From Ichthyophonus hoferi (lineage: Eukaryota; Opisthokonta; Ichthyosporea; Ichthyophonida; Ichthyophonidae): a DNA stretch of 40,064 nucleotides. Below, piece by piece: positions 23,201 to 34,900 of the stretch. The notes under the pieces are model-generated. The model did no database searches. It saw only the letters and a program-made list of their open reading frames with translations, and had not been told where the DNA came from. Position 1 is the first letter of the stretch, and the number at the start of each line of letters is the position of its first letter. A program made the position numbers and the translations under genes. Location of the stretch: NCBI GenBank assembly GCA_002751075.1, contig NAOQ01000539.1:7592-47655 (forward strand). The letters run 5' to 3'.

Positions 23201-25863
23201 AGAGGGTGTGAGTGTGATGGTGAATATATTTACTTGATCACGGACCCCTCCCATATATGGTAATTCATTTGCACTTATCGTTCCTCTCATAGTATCTCAC
23301 CACCCGACTTCCTGTTACTATGGTAACCATCATACACCCTGCATCACCCTGCATATGCTTTCTTCCCTCCCCCATTCTATTTTTTATTGCCATTGTCTTT
23401 CCATTATTTCTACTTTCCATAGCATTATAACATAACGTGGCACTATGCTAGCATAATTACTCCTCTTCCTTCTTTGTTCTCTTGCACATCTTCATCTCTC
23501 TTTCCCTCTCATGACCCCTTAACCTCTCTGATTGGTGGTGGGTCATGGTACAGACTAGGGTTCACTACCCAGGCTGACGTCATAGAGATGAAGGGAAGAG
23601 TGGCATGTGAGATCTCTACAGGCGACGAACTAGTTCTGACGGATCTTATATTCGCTGGGTAGGGGCCAATGATACTCTTTCTTTAAATACTCTTCTTCTT
23701 CTTGGATTGGATGCCATAGACTCGTTTCAACTTCCATTACTGCCAAATCATATTGACCCTGTTTATTTATTTTGATACATATAAGTTATGAGTATTTTAA
23801 TACATATATTTTCATGGTGGGGGTCTATATATGGTAGTTGGCCCCCTAGACCCACCCCTACCTATCAGACACGTCACTTGTTCCATGACCAGCCAATGAC
23901 AGCTAATCTCCCCACCTTCCTCCCCACCTTTCTCGCACTCTTTCTACAGTGTCTTCAACGATCTCACAGTGGAGCAAGTGTGTGCTATGTTGGCATGCTT
24001 TGTGTTCCAAGAGAAATCCGATGACCTGCCTAAGATTAAAGAAGACCTGGCTGGGCCCCTGAGACAGCTGCAGGTACACGGCCTGTATTCATATCTGCCT
24101 CTATCTACATCTATCTATCTATGTCTCCATACATTGACCCACTATTTCAATATTCCAATCAGGCTTGTTCAGTCGCTGCTATATGTCCTTCTTATCCTCA
24201 TGCTTACTGGTCTAAAATCATAGCAGTCATGATAGAGGGTCGAGGGTGAGGAGGAGGAGGGAAATAGTGAGAGTTTGTGTGGAAGGAAAGGCATGTAAAA
24301 TAGCCGATAGTATAGTATAGAACAATGTAATATAATATAGTGTAATGAAGTATAATATAGTTTAATATAGTTTAATATAGTTTCATATAGTACAATAGAA
24401 TATAGTATAATAGATTATAGTATGATATAGTATAGTCTTGTATAGTATAGTTTAATATAATATATATAGTATAAATGTTAATCAGGGTCGTGCCTACGAG
24501 AGATCCAGTGAGATATGAATGATATATAGCCAATGAACGGCCTCTATGTGACAGGCCTGACCTAATCCGCTTATCATTGCAGGAGGCTGCCCGTAGAATA
24601 GCCCGAGTATCCAAGGACTCCAAGATCACCATAGACGAGGAGGAGTACGTCATGGGGTTCACCCCTGCACTGCTGGAGGTGGTGTTTTCATGGGCTAAGG
24701 TATTATTCCCTCTACCCCTCCCCTCCTTCCCTCTCTACCTTACCCTCTGTACGCTCCCTCTATACCCTGCCAACGTAGAATGCAGCCCCTAGTTGCTGTT
24801 GTAAGGCCAATGCACACAGGGTACCATGTAGTTTCGAATAGATAGATGCACCCCGACCTCCCCGGTGGCTGCGTGTAGTCCATCTCCCTTTCTCTCTCTG
24901 TTTATTTTTGATATGCGAGGATGGGAGTGTCTTTGTATACACATATGCTCACTATCTATCTATCTATATGTAGTATGCATAGGTAACCCCCTCCCTGACC
25001 TACATCCAATCCATTACAGGGCTCAAAGTTCGGAGAGATCTGCAAGATGACCGACATATTTGAAGGTAAACCCAGCAATCCTATTGGTAGCACATCTGTC
25101 ATTGCCTTGGTTAATTGACTAATTTACCGTCCTAATACCATGTGCATTTGTTTTATTCCGGTTCTCACTGCCTTGTACTTGATGAAATGACTTTTTTATC
25201 CTATTGTCTTTCTTTTACTGGGTGGATGCTTTTTATGTTTTTATACGTTGAAGGGAATTGGTTCACCTATAGGTCGTCCACAATAAGGAGTAGATTACCG
25301 ATATTTTCTTAATAAGAAAAGCGATAGTCTGTGCGTGTAACTGATTGACTGATTAGCCACTGATGCTATTTTCCTATTGGTAAGCCATCTTAACCAATAA
25401 CCATCATATCCACTCCACCAATTACAGGCAGCATCATCCGTGCGATCCGTCGAGAGGAGGAACTATTGCGACAGTTGGTACAGGCCTCCAAGGCGATTGG
25501 TAACACCGACCTAGAGCTTAAGTTTACTGAGGGTAGGCCGCTCTCTCCCATGTGATACTTGCTGCTATTTTCTTTATTATTTTCTTGGCCCTCTCTGTAT
25601 CTGTATCTGTATCTATTTATACATGTCCATTCCTTTGGATGGGTATCATGGTACAGGACTGTTATATATATGTATATATATGAGAGACCCGAGGGTGGTA
25701 TAGTTTATAGTAGGTACAGGGAAAGGGAGAGAGGATGGAAGGAGGTGGTGGATTGCATGCACGGCTCGCTCATATACATGGTCTGACATTTATCCTATCT
25801 CTATTTGCAGGCATTAATCGGTTAAAGCGCGATATTGTCTTTGCCGCCAGTCTATATTTATAG
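13916..25863 (+). CDS. MTR4: MTR4 nuclear exosome RNA helicase (Ski2-like DExH), complete, 24 exons
   Basis: MTR4 is the 3'-5' RNA helicase of TRAMP/NEXT-type complexes that feeds nuclear RNA to the exosome. Exons, all GT..AG with matching phases: 13916-14017, 14699-14971, 15589-15789, 16334-16447, 16638-16728, 17254-17378, 17855-17959, 18144-18255, 18603-18734, 19094-19284, 19619-19846, 19964-20114, 20399-20571, 20756-20968, 21342-21449, 21789-21881, 22226-22321, 22946-23049, 23554-23658, 23950-24073, 24583-24699, 25020-25065, 25428-25532, 25811-25863. The product is 1053 residues, as expected for the family. An acidic, basic N-terminus ([11 protein letters not shown]) precedes RecA1 with motif I (AHTSAGKT, about 161-168), DEVH (252-255) and SAT (283-285). 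RecA2 follows, with GIHHGG and [10 protein letters not shown] (524-533). The arch and KOW region starts near FLQPGRLVK (658-666), and the DSH C-terminal domain ends in the typical [10 protein letters not shown]. No break was seen. The start fits because exon 1 is short and opens with the conserved acidic motif. Confidence 0.97.
15884..15920 (+). repeat. (TTA)n microsatellite in MTR4 intron 3
   Basis: About 12 perfect ATT/TTA triplets. Confidence 0.95.
18331..18352 (+). repeat. (TA)n in MTR4 intron 8
   Basis: Eleven TA units in a row. Confidence 0.9.
18857..19075 (+). repeat. (AAT)n followed by (TACTA)-type repeats in MTR4 intron 9
   Basis: Interrupted AAT triplets to about 18961, then after a short unique stretch an ACTACTATACT-type array up to 19075, just before the acceptor at 19093. 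Confidence 0.9.
20171..20234 (+). repeat. (CTAT)n in MTR4 intron 12
   Basis: About 14 CTAT units with a TATATTTC interruption. Confidence 0.92.
22353..22375 (+). repeat. (TA)n in MTR4 intron 17
   Basis: About 11 TA units shortly after the donor at 22322. Confidence 0.9.
22555..22945 (+). repeat. internal duplication in MTR4 intron 17 that copies the 3' splice site
   Basis: The true acceptor region (22905-22945: TAGAAATAAGGCCGGTG.. ending GGTGTACAG) has a close copy at 22608-22654 (TAGCAATGAGGCCAGTA.. ending GTGTACAG). A second block (ATTTATTA.AAA.AATAATG.CATAGACCATAT) is present at 22568-22600 and again at 22662-22692. The copies are diverged but clear. The copied AG at 22653-22654 is a potential decoy or alternative acceptor. 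Confidence 0.75.
24300..24475 (+). repeat. degenerate TATAG-type array in MTR4 intron 20
   Basis: Many imperfect units of TATAGT and TTTAATATAG. A simple low-complexity array. Confidence 0.8.
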
Positions 25864-26751
25864 TGGCCTTTTATTGGCTATTCCACAGTCACGTGGCCTT
25901 TCTTCCATAACTGGCTCATGCTATGCACGCTACTTGGAGAGGATTCTCAACGGGCATCTTATAATGACTATGCAGCGACTAATCATATATTCTACATAAT
26001 TTTTATATTCTGCCAATGAAGTCATACCACCTAGTTGAGATACAATATACATACTATACGCTATGCGTCGACCCTTCTCATTCCTCCCCTGTAATATATA
26101 ATAGACCCTACCGACTTATAGTGACCTATAGGCCATCACTGGTGGCTGATTGGTGCATTAAAACTATCTAACCGAGTAAGTTTACCTTATATGGCTGCAT
26201 TCTTTTAATATTATATCCACAGGTTGATAGGGTCTAATATGCCAATAGATTGCTAGTGCAGGCTTTAGTGCAAGATAAATTAAATGGAAAGAAAGGCATG
26301 ACTATAGTAAGAAAGAGGCAAAGTTTGTTTGAATTTATTCCACCGTGTCACATACCTGGGTATCGATTATAGCATATAGCATATCTTTTCTATTATGTTT
26401 GCAACAGATTGTCCCTATCCAGTCTACCTCCTAGTATCGTATGATGGCTAATTGTAATCATGCTTGCCTACCATAATCCTGTTAACCTATAAGGGTATAT
26501 GGTAGAAAAACCAAGTCATGTTCTCATTTTCTTAGAACTGGAAGGATGGCTATAGAAGGCTGCGAATAAAAGAAAGCAACATTAGAATATACCTTTTTTT
26601 AGAGGCAAAATGTATTAGTGTTAATGGCCTATTACTATTGGTCTTTAAATCTTATCCAATATGAGGAGTTAGCTCTGGAGTCTTGTATTAGTAAATGCAT
26701 TTTGTTCCAACATACAACTATGGCATAAGAATCGAATTATGCACTATTATT
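25864..26751. other. MTR4 3' flank
   Basis: No further exon after the stop. There is no canonical AATAAA close to it; an ATTAAA lies at 26157-26162, and whether it is used cannot be told from the sequence. The stretch ends where the LTR element begins. Confidence 0.4.
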
Positions 26752-27436
26752 TGTTAAGCTAAAATATTTAATTAATTTAGATATTTTTTTATATAGCTCT
26801 AAGCACTTGATATTATTAGCAATTATTATTACATATGTAGCCTGGAAAAATGTGGCATCGACGTCCCCTGTTTCTGATATGTTTGTCACTAATTGAATCT
26901 ACGAACATAAGATCTTCCGACGAATTACAAGTTGATGAAAGAGGTTGAGATAGAGGGTCAAGACCCAGCCAATCGTGACAAAGACGTCTGCTCCCAAGTA
27001 TTGACCCTCTATCTCAACCTCTTTCATCAACTTGTAATTCGTCGGAAGATCTTATGTCCGTAGATTCAATTAGTGACAGATATATATCAGAAACAGTGGA
27101 CATCAATTTCAACAAAAGATATTTAGTACAATCTATTGGGATTAAGCGGCAATCCAAGATGATCTATCAAAATTGAACCAGCCAATGGTAGAGGTCCTGC
27201 AGCTGTATAATAAGCCATTTCAGATCTCATGTTTTGGGTCCAGATAGCACACAGCTTAGGCATCCTGCCTATGGCAAGTCCTGCTGACCTGTATAATAAT
27301 AAAAATATGTCTTAGCATATCTGTACTCCATATATCAAAGGGATGCGTTTAAACCTCCCTTAATTCAGCATTCTCTCCCCTTCTAAACGAATATGGGTCA
27401 CAGGAACGCCCCTATCTCCACTCACTATTCCCAGCA
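26752..27436 (+). repeat. 5' LTR of the family A element
   Basis: Starts TGTTAAGCT and ends CCCAGCA. Its body matches 4150-4478 in order. About 270 bp around 26845-27115 is absent from the other copies and is explained by the nested inverted repeat. Confidence 0.65.
26857..27108. repeat. nested near-perfect inverted repeat (fold-back/MITE-like)
   Basis: Left arm about 26857-26961, loop 26962-27000 (39 nt), right arm 27001-27108. The inner 77 nt of the arms (26885-26961 against its complement in the right arm) differ at one position by eye; the outer 30 nt are more diverged. It is absent from the equivalent place in other LTR copies, so it inserted as a unit. It has no coding capacity. A transcript from either strand would form a long hairpin. 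Confidence 0.85.
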
Positions 27437-27447
27437 TGGTAGCAGAG
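27437..27447 (+). other. primer-binding-site-like sequence
   Basis: TGGTAGCAGAG directly after the LTR's terminal CA. It resembles the common copia TGGTATCAGAG site complementary to initiator Met tRNA, with one difference. Confidence 0.5.
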
Positions 27448-27792
27448 AAAACTTAAATAGTTTATCATTGTAACAAAACCAGATAATTCTATTAAATCAA
27501 CGATCCACGAACGTTCAAACAACTGGGCAACACCCACATATTACCTTAGCCGTCAGATCTTACAACAGCGCCAGAGCAAGCAAAAACATTTAACATAGAG
27601 CTTGGTCAACTGTCTTTTTTTTCTTTTTTTTTTCTTCATTGGGTGTCATGCCGCAGTCACTTTCGAATGTCATCAGAAATTATCTAGTTTATTTAATGAA
27701 TCACAGGCCTACAGCTAAATAGTCATCATGTTAAGGTTCTTTTCATATTCCTTTTGCATATTTTTGTGCCCTAGGTGAAATAATCCGCTTAG

Positions 27793-27804
27793 GCCAAGGG
27801 GGAG
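27793..27804 (+). other. polypurine tract of the family A element
   Basis: GCCAAGGGGGAG directly before the TG of the 3' LTR. The reverse copy has GCCAAAGAGGAG at the same place (6669-6657). Confidence 0.55.
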
Positions 27805-28621
27805 TGTTTAAACAGGAATATTTAATTAATTTGGGTATTTTTTTAAAACTATAAACATTTAATATTGGTAGCAATTTTTATTACATATGTAGCCTAGCAA
27901 AATAGCTAGCCTATAACCTATATTCATTTAATTTAACCATCAGTGTTGGATGATTGGTGTTGGTAGAGAGCATGAAGAGAGGGGAAAGAGAAATCTAAAT
28001 GGATGTAGTCATTAGTTGCCTATCACAAGGCACCATTCACAATAGTAATTCATTATGTATTTGTCAAGTCTTAGACACACAATTAGGGGATATTATCAGC
28101 CTCCCAGGCAAACAGTGGAATCATTTTTGTTGTAAAAAACTTTATCACAGGACTATAGCCATTAATGATTGGCAACTTATTATTATAACTACTTGTGGTT
28201 GGCTGCACTAGAGTGTAGATGACGTGGTAAAATACTAATACAATGTCTGAAAGAGAGTTAACGTATAGTAAGATGAAGTATGCACATTTACTTTGCCTTT
28301 AATAGCGTCACAGGCGCTTAACAGAAGGCTATCGGCCACCCTAACCGATCAAGAAAGTTTTACTGATACATGATTCGTATACTACCAATTAAACTGATGC
28401 TAATTTGAAATACAATCATTCAGATTGAGTCAGAATGCTTGTTAGCGCAAGATGATGTATCATACCGGGGAGATCATTGGATACCACTAATAATCTATGT
28501 CTAGGAAATTAAATTACCAAATGAAATAACTATGTGGTATAAGTAAAGTAATCTTATATCTACCAATCATAATCATACACCCTATTCTATGACCTGATCA
28601 CTATGTGAACTATAAATATTA

Positions 28622-28725
28622 TACTATTAATAGTAACCTATGGCCTACTAGTAAGATCGTCTAATTATAATGTTTTTACTACTAATAATAACCTATGACC
28701 TACAGGTGAGATCGTCCTCTTGTAG
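28622..28725 (+). repeat. two-copy tandem repeat of about 47 bp
   Basis: Units 28622-28668 and 28679-28725 share ACTA.TAATA.TAACCTATG.CCTAC.. and GTGAGATCGTC/GTAAGATCGTC. Confidence 0.7.
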
Positions 28726-28917
28726 AAACCATGCCTGCAGAGTAACCACCAATGGTTAGTAAGCTTCAGCTAGCAGATCATGCATGGCAACGGGGAAAGA
28801 AAAAAATGAATAAAGAGACGATATGAGGTAGGTAGACCAATGAGACAAGATAATGAACAAGAGAGGGAGGAGGTTGTCGGTAGGTATGATTGGACCAGGA
28901 CCCTCTATTACAGACCA

Positions 28918-28923
28918 TTTTAT
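28918..28923 (-). promoter_or_regulatory. poly(A) signal of the transferase gene
   Basis: AATAAA on the minus strand, about 60 nt after the predicted stop codon. Confidence 0.5.
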
Positions 28924-28979
28924 TCTAACATCACTATCACAGCCTCTATATACTTGCATAACTATAACTACTACTGCTT

Positions 28980-31900
28980 TCACGTTAGGGGTCTAGTCTG
29001 TACTCTATACTAACCTATTCCTGTCTACATGACACTGTACCTTATGATTCTGTAGGGCAATCTTCTTAGCTACGTCATCCTGCTGGAGGTTGTTGGCATG
29101 CAGTAGCATTTGCTTGCTATGGGTTATAGGTGTTATTGTACAAGTAGATAGATAGGTAGGTAGATATATGTATATATAGATAAATAGGTATATGACTATA
29201 CTTGTAACTGGTTGTAATAGTAGGTGTGATGTCATAGTGTACAGGCAAACCTTTCCAAATAGCGACAGACATGACAGGAGAAGGATTAATAACAAGCCAA
29301 CCAAAATGCCGCACCTATCTCCAAATATGGCCTGATATTTCTCATGATACACAAAGTAGCCACCATCAGGGAATAACTTAGAGTCTAGATAGCAGAATTT
29401 AACTGTATCTTCTGGAACAACCTAGGGAAGGGTAGACTGGGTGTTAGGTACAGTAGAGATAGTATGATATAGTATGATATAGAATATAATTTACTATGTC
29501 TCATACCATCCAATACATGAATATTGATAGCCATTTCATTGAGACTACATCAACCAATAGGCAAGTAGATGAGGAGTGGGCTATACAGAAAGAAGGATGA
29601 AGAGATACAGGAGATAGATATACAATATCTATGCATGATTCCTAACCATACCTTAGGCTCTATCTCAGGATTATGTAGGGTCCATCGGCCTCTGCCAATC
29701 CCAACCTGTCAGCTACATGCCCACTACTTTCCCATTAACTACCTCCTTCCCCTCAACGCCATTATAACATACTCTCCAATCTACCATACATAGACTCTAC
29801 TACCAGGGGGCATAGGTAATAGATGTATATCATCTCTATATACATGCACGTCAACCCACCAACCTAACCTCTCTACCTTTCACCTATCAATTGACCATCT
29901 ACCTATATGTGTTATGCAGTACAATAGTCAAGGCATGTTGTTCTCTACGGCCCTTCTTGCACTGGTAGGCTTCTAGCCATCGGGTATACAGCTCTCTTAG
30001 GAGGGGGGTGCTATGGGCAAAATATACACCTGCATTGAAATGGGTCCGTGCTTGTAGGTCCTCTGGTGAGAGCAAGGGTATAAAGAGAGGGAGAGAGGGA
30101 AAGGGAGAGCGTGTAAAAAGTAAGTGCCACTTGATTGGAGGAAGGGATAGGAGGAAGCCTTCCCTGTAGCATGCAGAAAGAAAGAATTACATGAGGAGAA
30201 ATGATTAAATGGCAGGAAGGAGGGATGGTCAGAGGCTAGCAGATGATATATAAACTATGCACCTCATCTAGTAACCCTACATGAAGTACGCTTCATGCAC
30301 TAATCACTAGTCTCCTCTCCACCCAATGGTTGTATTACCCTAGCCCCCTTTACCTCCTCTCTAGCTCAACTATAAGCTAGCCTATTAGCAATATAACTAG
30401 ACATCCTGCCTGTGACTATAACCAATCAAGCCACAAACTGTTCCCTTCTTCTACACCTACCCCATAAAAAGCGATCCTTCCCATCTGCCTGCCACTGGAT
30501 ATCACAATCCTTACTACGACCCCACACATAGGAGAAGGGATTCTGGAGAAGAACCGTATCTGCATCCATGACAAGTATATTGTACCTGTAGGTGTGTACA
30601 AGTATGTATGGAAAGATTTATATGATTTATATGGGTATAGATGATGTTGGTATAAATGACTTGGCTCCCACACTAATAAGGAGAGGGGGTACGCTATAGT
30701 AGAAATTATAATATCGCACATATGCCCACATAAGGTTATTATTAGTAAAAAATGTTATTACTATATCTATATATACACTAGATTGATTCTAATCAGCTGT
30801 TAGGTCAGAGAACAGACCAATCACATCATGCCAACAAGACAAACATGATGGGTACACGTGGCTGCCAATAATATATTATGCATAAAAATTAGGTTATTAT
30901 AGGTTGAAAGGACATGAAGGGCGAGCTGCACACCTATCATCTTGCACCAATATCATGCATCTTATAATGTTGGTGTAAGACGGACAGGTGGTCGATAGGA
31001 CCAACAGGCCCAGCATGATGGGATGAAAATCAGGCAAGGAAGGTAAAAAGAAAGACTCTACAGGCGCTGTGATCATAGTATAGGAACCTACCCCAGGCGG
31101 ATAATGGCCTCAATCACGGTGGTCTTCACACTCATGATTTCTTTCCAAGCTCGCTGGGCATTCGCGGTCCGGGGTTTGAAATTCATCTTCTTGTTGTATA
31201 AAAGGGTCTAGGAAATGGCATTTATATATAAGTTTGATTGAGCTGGCAGCCAATACAAATAGTCCTATACATATATATATTCATATTTTTGGGCTATATC
31301 AACCACCATTTCACATAAAAGGATATATATACCTACAATCCTCTGTTCATAAGATATAAAAAAAAACAGACGTACACGTGTTTGCGCACACATACATACA
31401 TACATATAAATACAAATGTATTATCTTAATCCTTAGAGGTAGATAGCCACCTACCCCCTACCCTACCCCTTTCTCTCCCAATATACCTCATCAAAGTATA
31501 CTGCCATGTCATCTCCCCCTGTCCTCCTCTCCATCTCTATCATCGCATCTCTTGAGGCTTGATTAAACGCCACGACTAGATAATTAGTCTGTTACGTGTA
31601 GATCCCACAAGAGTTAGTGGCTATGCGCGCACCACTTTATTTTCTACATTTATCCATCCTATATATAGGATAAAAAAATTATCATAACTGATATGTATAT
31701 AGCAAGATAGCAGGGTACAAGAGAGGGAAACGAGAAAAAAGTAGGTCGAGGGGTACATTAGGATATACATATACATTTATTAGTATATGTTTTATAAAAC
31801 TTACATTTCCCAATATGCTTTTAACAGAACACAACCAGTTGCGGGCTAGAGTCAGATAGCTGTCGCCCGTAAACCCTAATACGACGGTGTTGTTGACTGC

Positions 31901-34900
31901 ACGTGCCTAGAAAGAGAAAAGAGGATTAATAGATCATTGGTGGTGGAAAGATAGTGGGAGGATGTGATAGGATGGATGGATATACACGTGATAGGATATC
32001 TGTCTATACAAATATTTAACGTGGTCTTATTGGCGCCTATTTATATCAGGGCCATTAATTGGTAGATGGATGGGATGGGGTTGGGAGTGCAATATCCCTT
32101 TCCTAGACTATGACCTTTCCCTCATACACTAAGGAGATATATAGTACATAGGAATAGTAAGAGGTAGAAGAAGGAGAGATAAAGTGGACAGGGGGCCATA
32201 GGTGGACTATATATACCCGTAGATAGGCCAATAGAAGTGTTTCATTCACTTTGGGCTGGGTGAATTTAGTGTCCACCTCACAATTTGGTACTACAGGCTG
32301 GAGAGGGAGAGGGATAGGGAGAGGAGGAGGCATGGTTAGGGCGGTAGGTAGCTACTTATCTATAGGAAAGAAGACATAAGACACGCCTGCCAAATAAGAG
32401 TATGTAAAGAACGAAGAGGAAGGGAGGAGAGCTAATGATACGGGAAGGAAGAGGATGGTAGGAGGTAGAGGAAAGGATAGATAGGGAGATGGAGAGAGGG
32501 TGGGTAGGGGACAGGTCTGTGATATGGAATAACGCTACAATGTAGTTAGAGCACTATACCTCGGCCTTAATATACACGGGTAGGAGGGCTTGGTTCTTAG
32601 TGTACATAGATGCATGGTCATAGATTCTTAGCTTGGCTGTAGAAGTAGTAGAGGTAGGTGGATAGACAGGGTAGGTCAGAGAGGAAATGTAGGTGACTTC
32701 CCTTAATTACAGTTTATGCAAATCACATCCTTGATTGGTTGCCCTAGATCTCCTTAATGGCTCTGAAACCATATATAGCACACAATTGATCCTTAACCAA
32801 TCTAATAGCCACCTCTCCCTCTCTCCCTATACCCGGATAGATCTTATATATCTTGCTATAGAGGGCTAGACCATCTCCCTCATAGATATAATATCACTTC
32901 ATAGGAACACCACATGCATGCCTTTCAATCTGTTGCCATAGTTACTACCACCGCCACCCTTACCAAGCACTACATGATGTAACTAAGTGTCCTATAAACC
33001 ATTTGTAAGATGACATCATAAGTGGTCCACATCAATATTATAATTAATACACTAATAATAGATCCCAGATACCTTTTACAATACGCAAGCACAGAAAAGA
33101 GGAGAGACAGAGAGATAGAGAGGTGGGGATGGGGGCTAGGTTTATATATTATAATAAAAGCGTACCAGGGTAAACTGAAATTGTGATTGGTATTTTAAAT
33201 ACGGTTTCAGGCCCTTCTCCAATCACAAAATAATTGTATACTCCCTCCACCAACCCCCGACATTCTCCCACCTGACCTCTTGCAGTACACTGGGGGCAAA
33301 AGGGAGAGAGAGGATATCAGCGAAGGGAGATAAGGAAACCAGAGCACCCATGGCGGCAAGATGGGCATAGTGCAATAGATCTCTAAAGGCCAATAGTCGG
33401 TCTCAATTAAAAGGATATAATGTACAAGGGCCACTAATTCAGTTTGTACATGCATTTTATATAGGATATCTAGAGGGTAGATATAGATGTATATATCCTA
33501 ACTACCACTGAGTTGAAAATGAGAGCGAGATAGGAGAGAATGGCTAATCATACCTTTCTATATAGCCTTGTCTATCTACATACCAGTACCGCCCCTCTAT
33601 ATACATCTCTATTGGTCTCTACGTGAATAGACATACAGGACAGACAGATAGAGCCATAAAAGAGACCCTCACCTATTATACAATATTAACTTCATCACTA
33701 TACATACTGCCACCACATCCCACTCCCCCTCCCCTACCTCCACGTGTATCCCTTTCCTTCTATCCAATCATAGATACCTACTGACCTCCCCAGCCATTGG
33801 GCTGCCAGAAAGCTTAACCCACAAATACGATGTGATGCCTAGTTTTCCGTGCAGTTTATCGTCCAGTGCTGTCACATTCGTATCCGATTGGGGTAAGGTC
33901 ACTATGATTCGCTTGGCAAGTTGTCTCTTCAGGGGCACAAGCGAATCTGTAGTCACAGGGGCATATATACATAGAGTATGATTGGGTGAATAAAAAAGGA
34001 GAAAGGATGATTGGAGTGCCCTAGAAAATTAAAATAACTATAGGATAAAAATAGAATAATCGGTGACTTATAAGAATTCTTTTTATCACTTTCCCCTAAA
34101 CCCCAAAGTTCCCTATAGACCAATTAAGCCAAGTTTAATATTTTTGCATCCCATTGGCCACAGTTATCTACCTTACCTGTAGAAGTAACTATTTATAGGC
34201 ACCAATGAACAGTATACCCTGCCTGTACCTATAACTAACGACCTGTGCCCCTCTCACATACCATCCATCCATGTAAAGAAAGACCTGTCTACCACATGTA
34301 TGACCACAGTATCGTCATCTGCTCCGCCTGCATCATTGGTGATCACCAGGTGCAGGGCATATTCCCCTGGAGTCACGCTCTGCAAACCGGTTACCTGACG
34401 TACAAGGTGTCTGTCAGAGATATGTGCAGGCGAGGTGAGCTATATCCACAGGTCACCAGGGATAAATAGGAAGGGCTGATGGTTTAATGGACCCGGGTAA
34501 TTGGGTGGTTAAAGCTAACTTTTAGCAGTTACAAGGCCACCATGTAAGGGAAGGTTTGACTTGACAGGAAAAGAAAAACAACAATCCTTGCAACAATGGT
34601 GAAAATATAGTAAGTGTATTATAGGACAGCCGGTGTTTGGTAGTAGGATGGGGGGGGGTTCTATCTTATACAATGATTCACATAGCCTGCTAATGCATAC
34701 TTCGTATTAGAAGTTCATAAAGGTGTAGGGTAGAGAGTTATTGCTATAACCAATCACAACACACGTATATATATATGAATATATGCAAGGTAATAGGTCC
34801 TAATGATCTGCAAGATAAGACTGATGCCTACTAACTGTATAGTGAATGATAAAGTATAGGCGCCAATCACTATCCCTTGGCTTATGCTATCCAATACAAT

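Larger units (their letters stand above)
26752..27905 (+). mobile_element. collapsed copia-like LTR element, family A, with a nested inverted repeat
   Basis: A 5' LTR (26752-27436, TG..CA) is followed at once by TGGTAGCAGAG, a primer-binding-site-like string of the kind used by many Ty1/copia elements. A roughly 355-bp internal remnant ends in a polypurine tract (27793-27804, GCCAAGGGGGAG) and the start of a 3' LTR (27805-27905), which repeats the first 100 bp or so of the 5' LTR and then stops. The internal part is too short to code for anything, and most of the 3' LTR is missing. It is an old, dead element. The 5' LTR is longer than its relatives because an inverted repeat sits inside it. 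Confidence 0.7.
27906..28979. other. convergent 3' intergenic region
   Basis: No gene supported; the open frame at 27999-28211 has no recognisable features. It holds a short tandem duplication (28622-28725) and the poly(A) signal of the minus-strand gene. Confidence 0.4.

Noticed and set aside
27999-28211. 70-codon open frame after the LTR element
   Set aside because: No recognisable motif and no splice or start context; its length is expected by chance.
34245-34469. Plus-strand frame of 74 codons
   Set aside because: It is opposite exon 3 of the transferase gene, which has PKD-like coding sequence and good splice sites.
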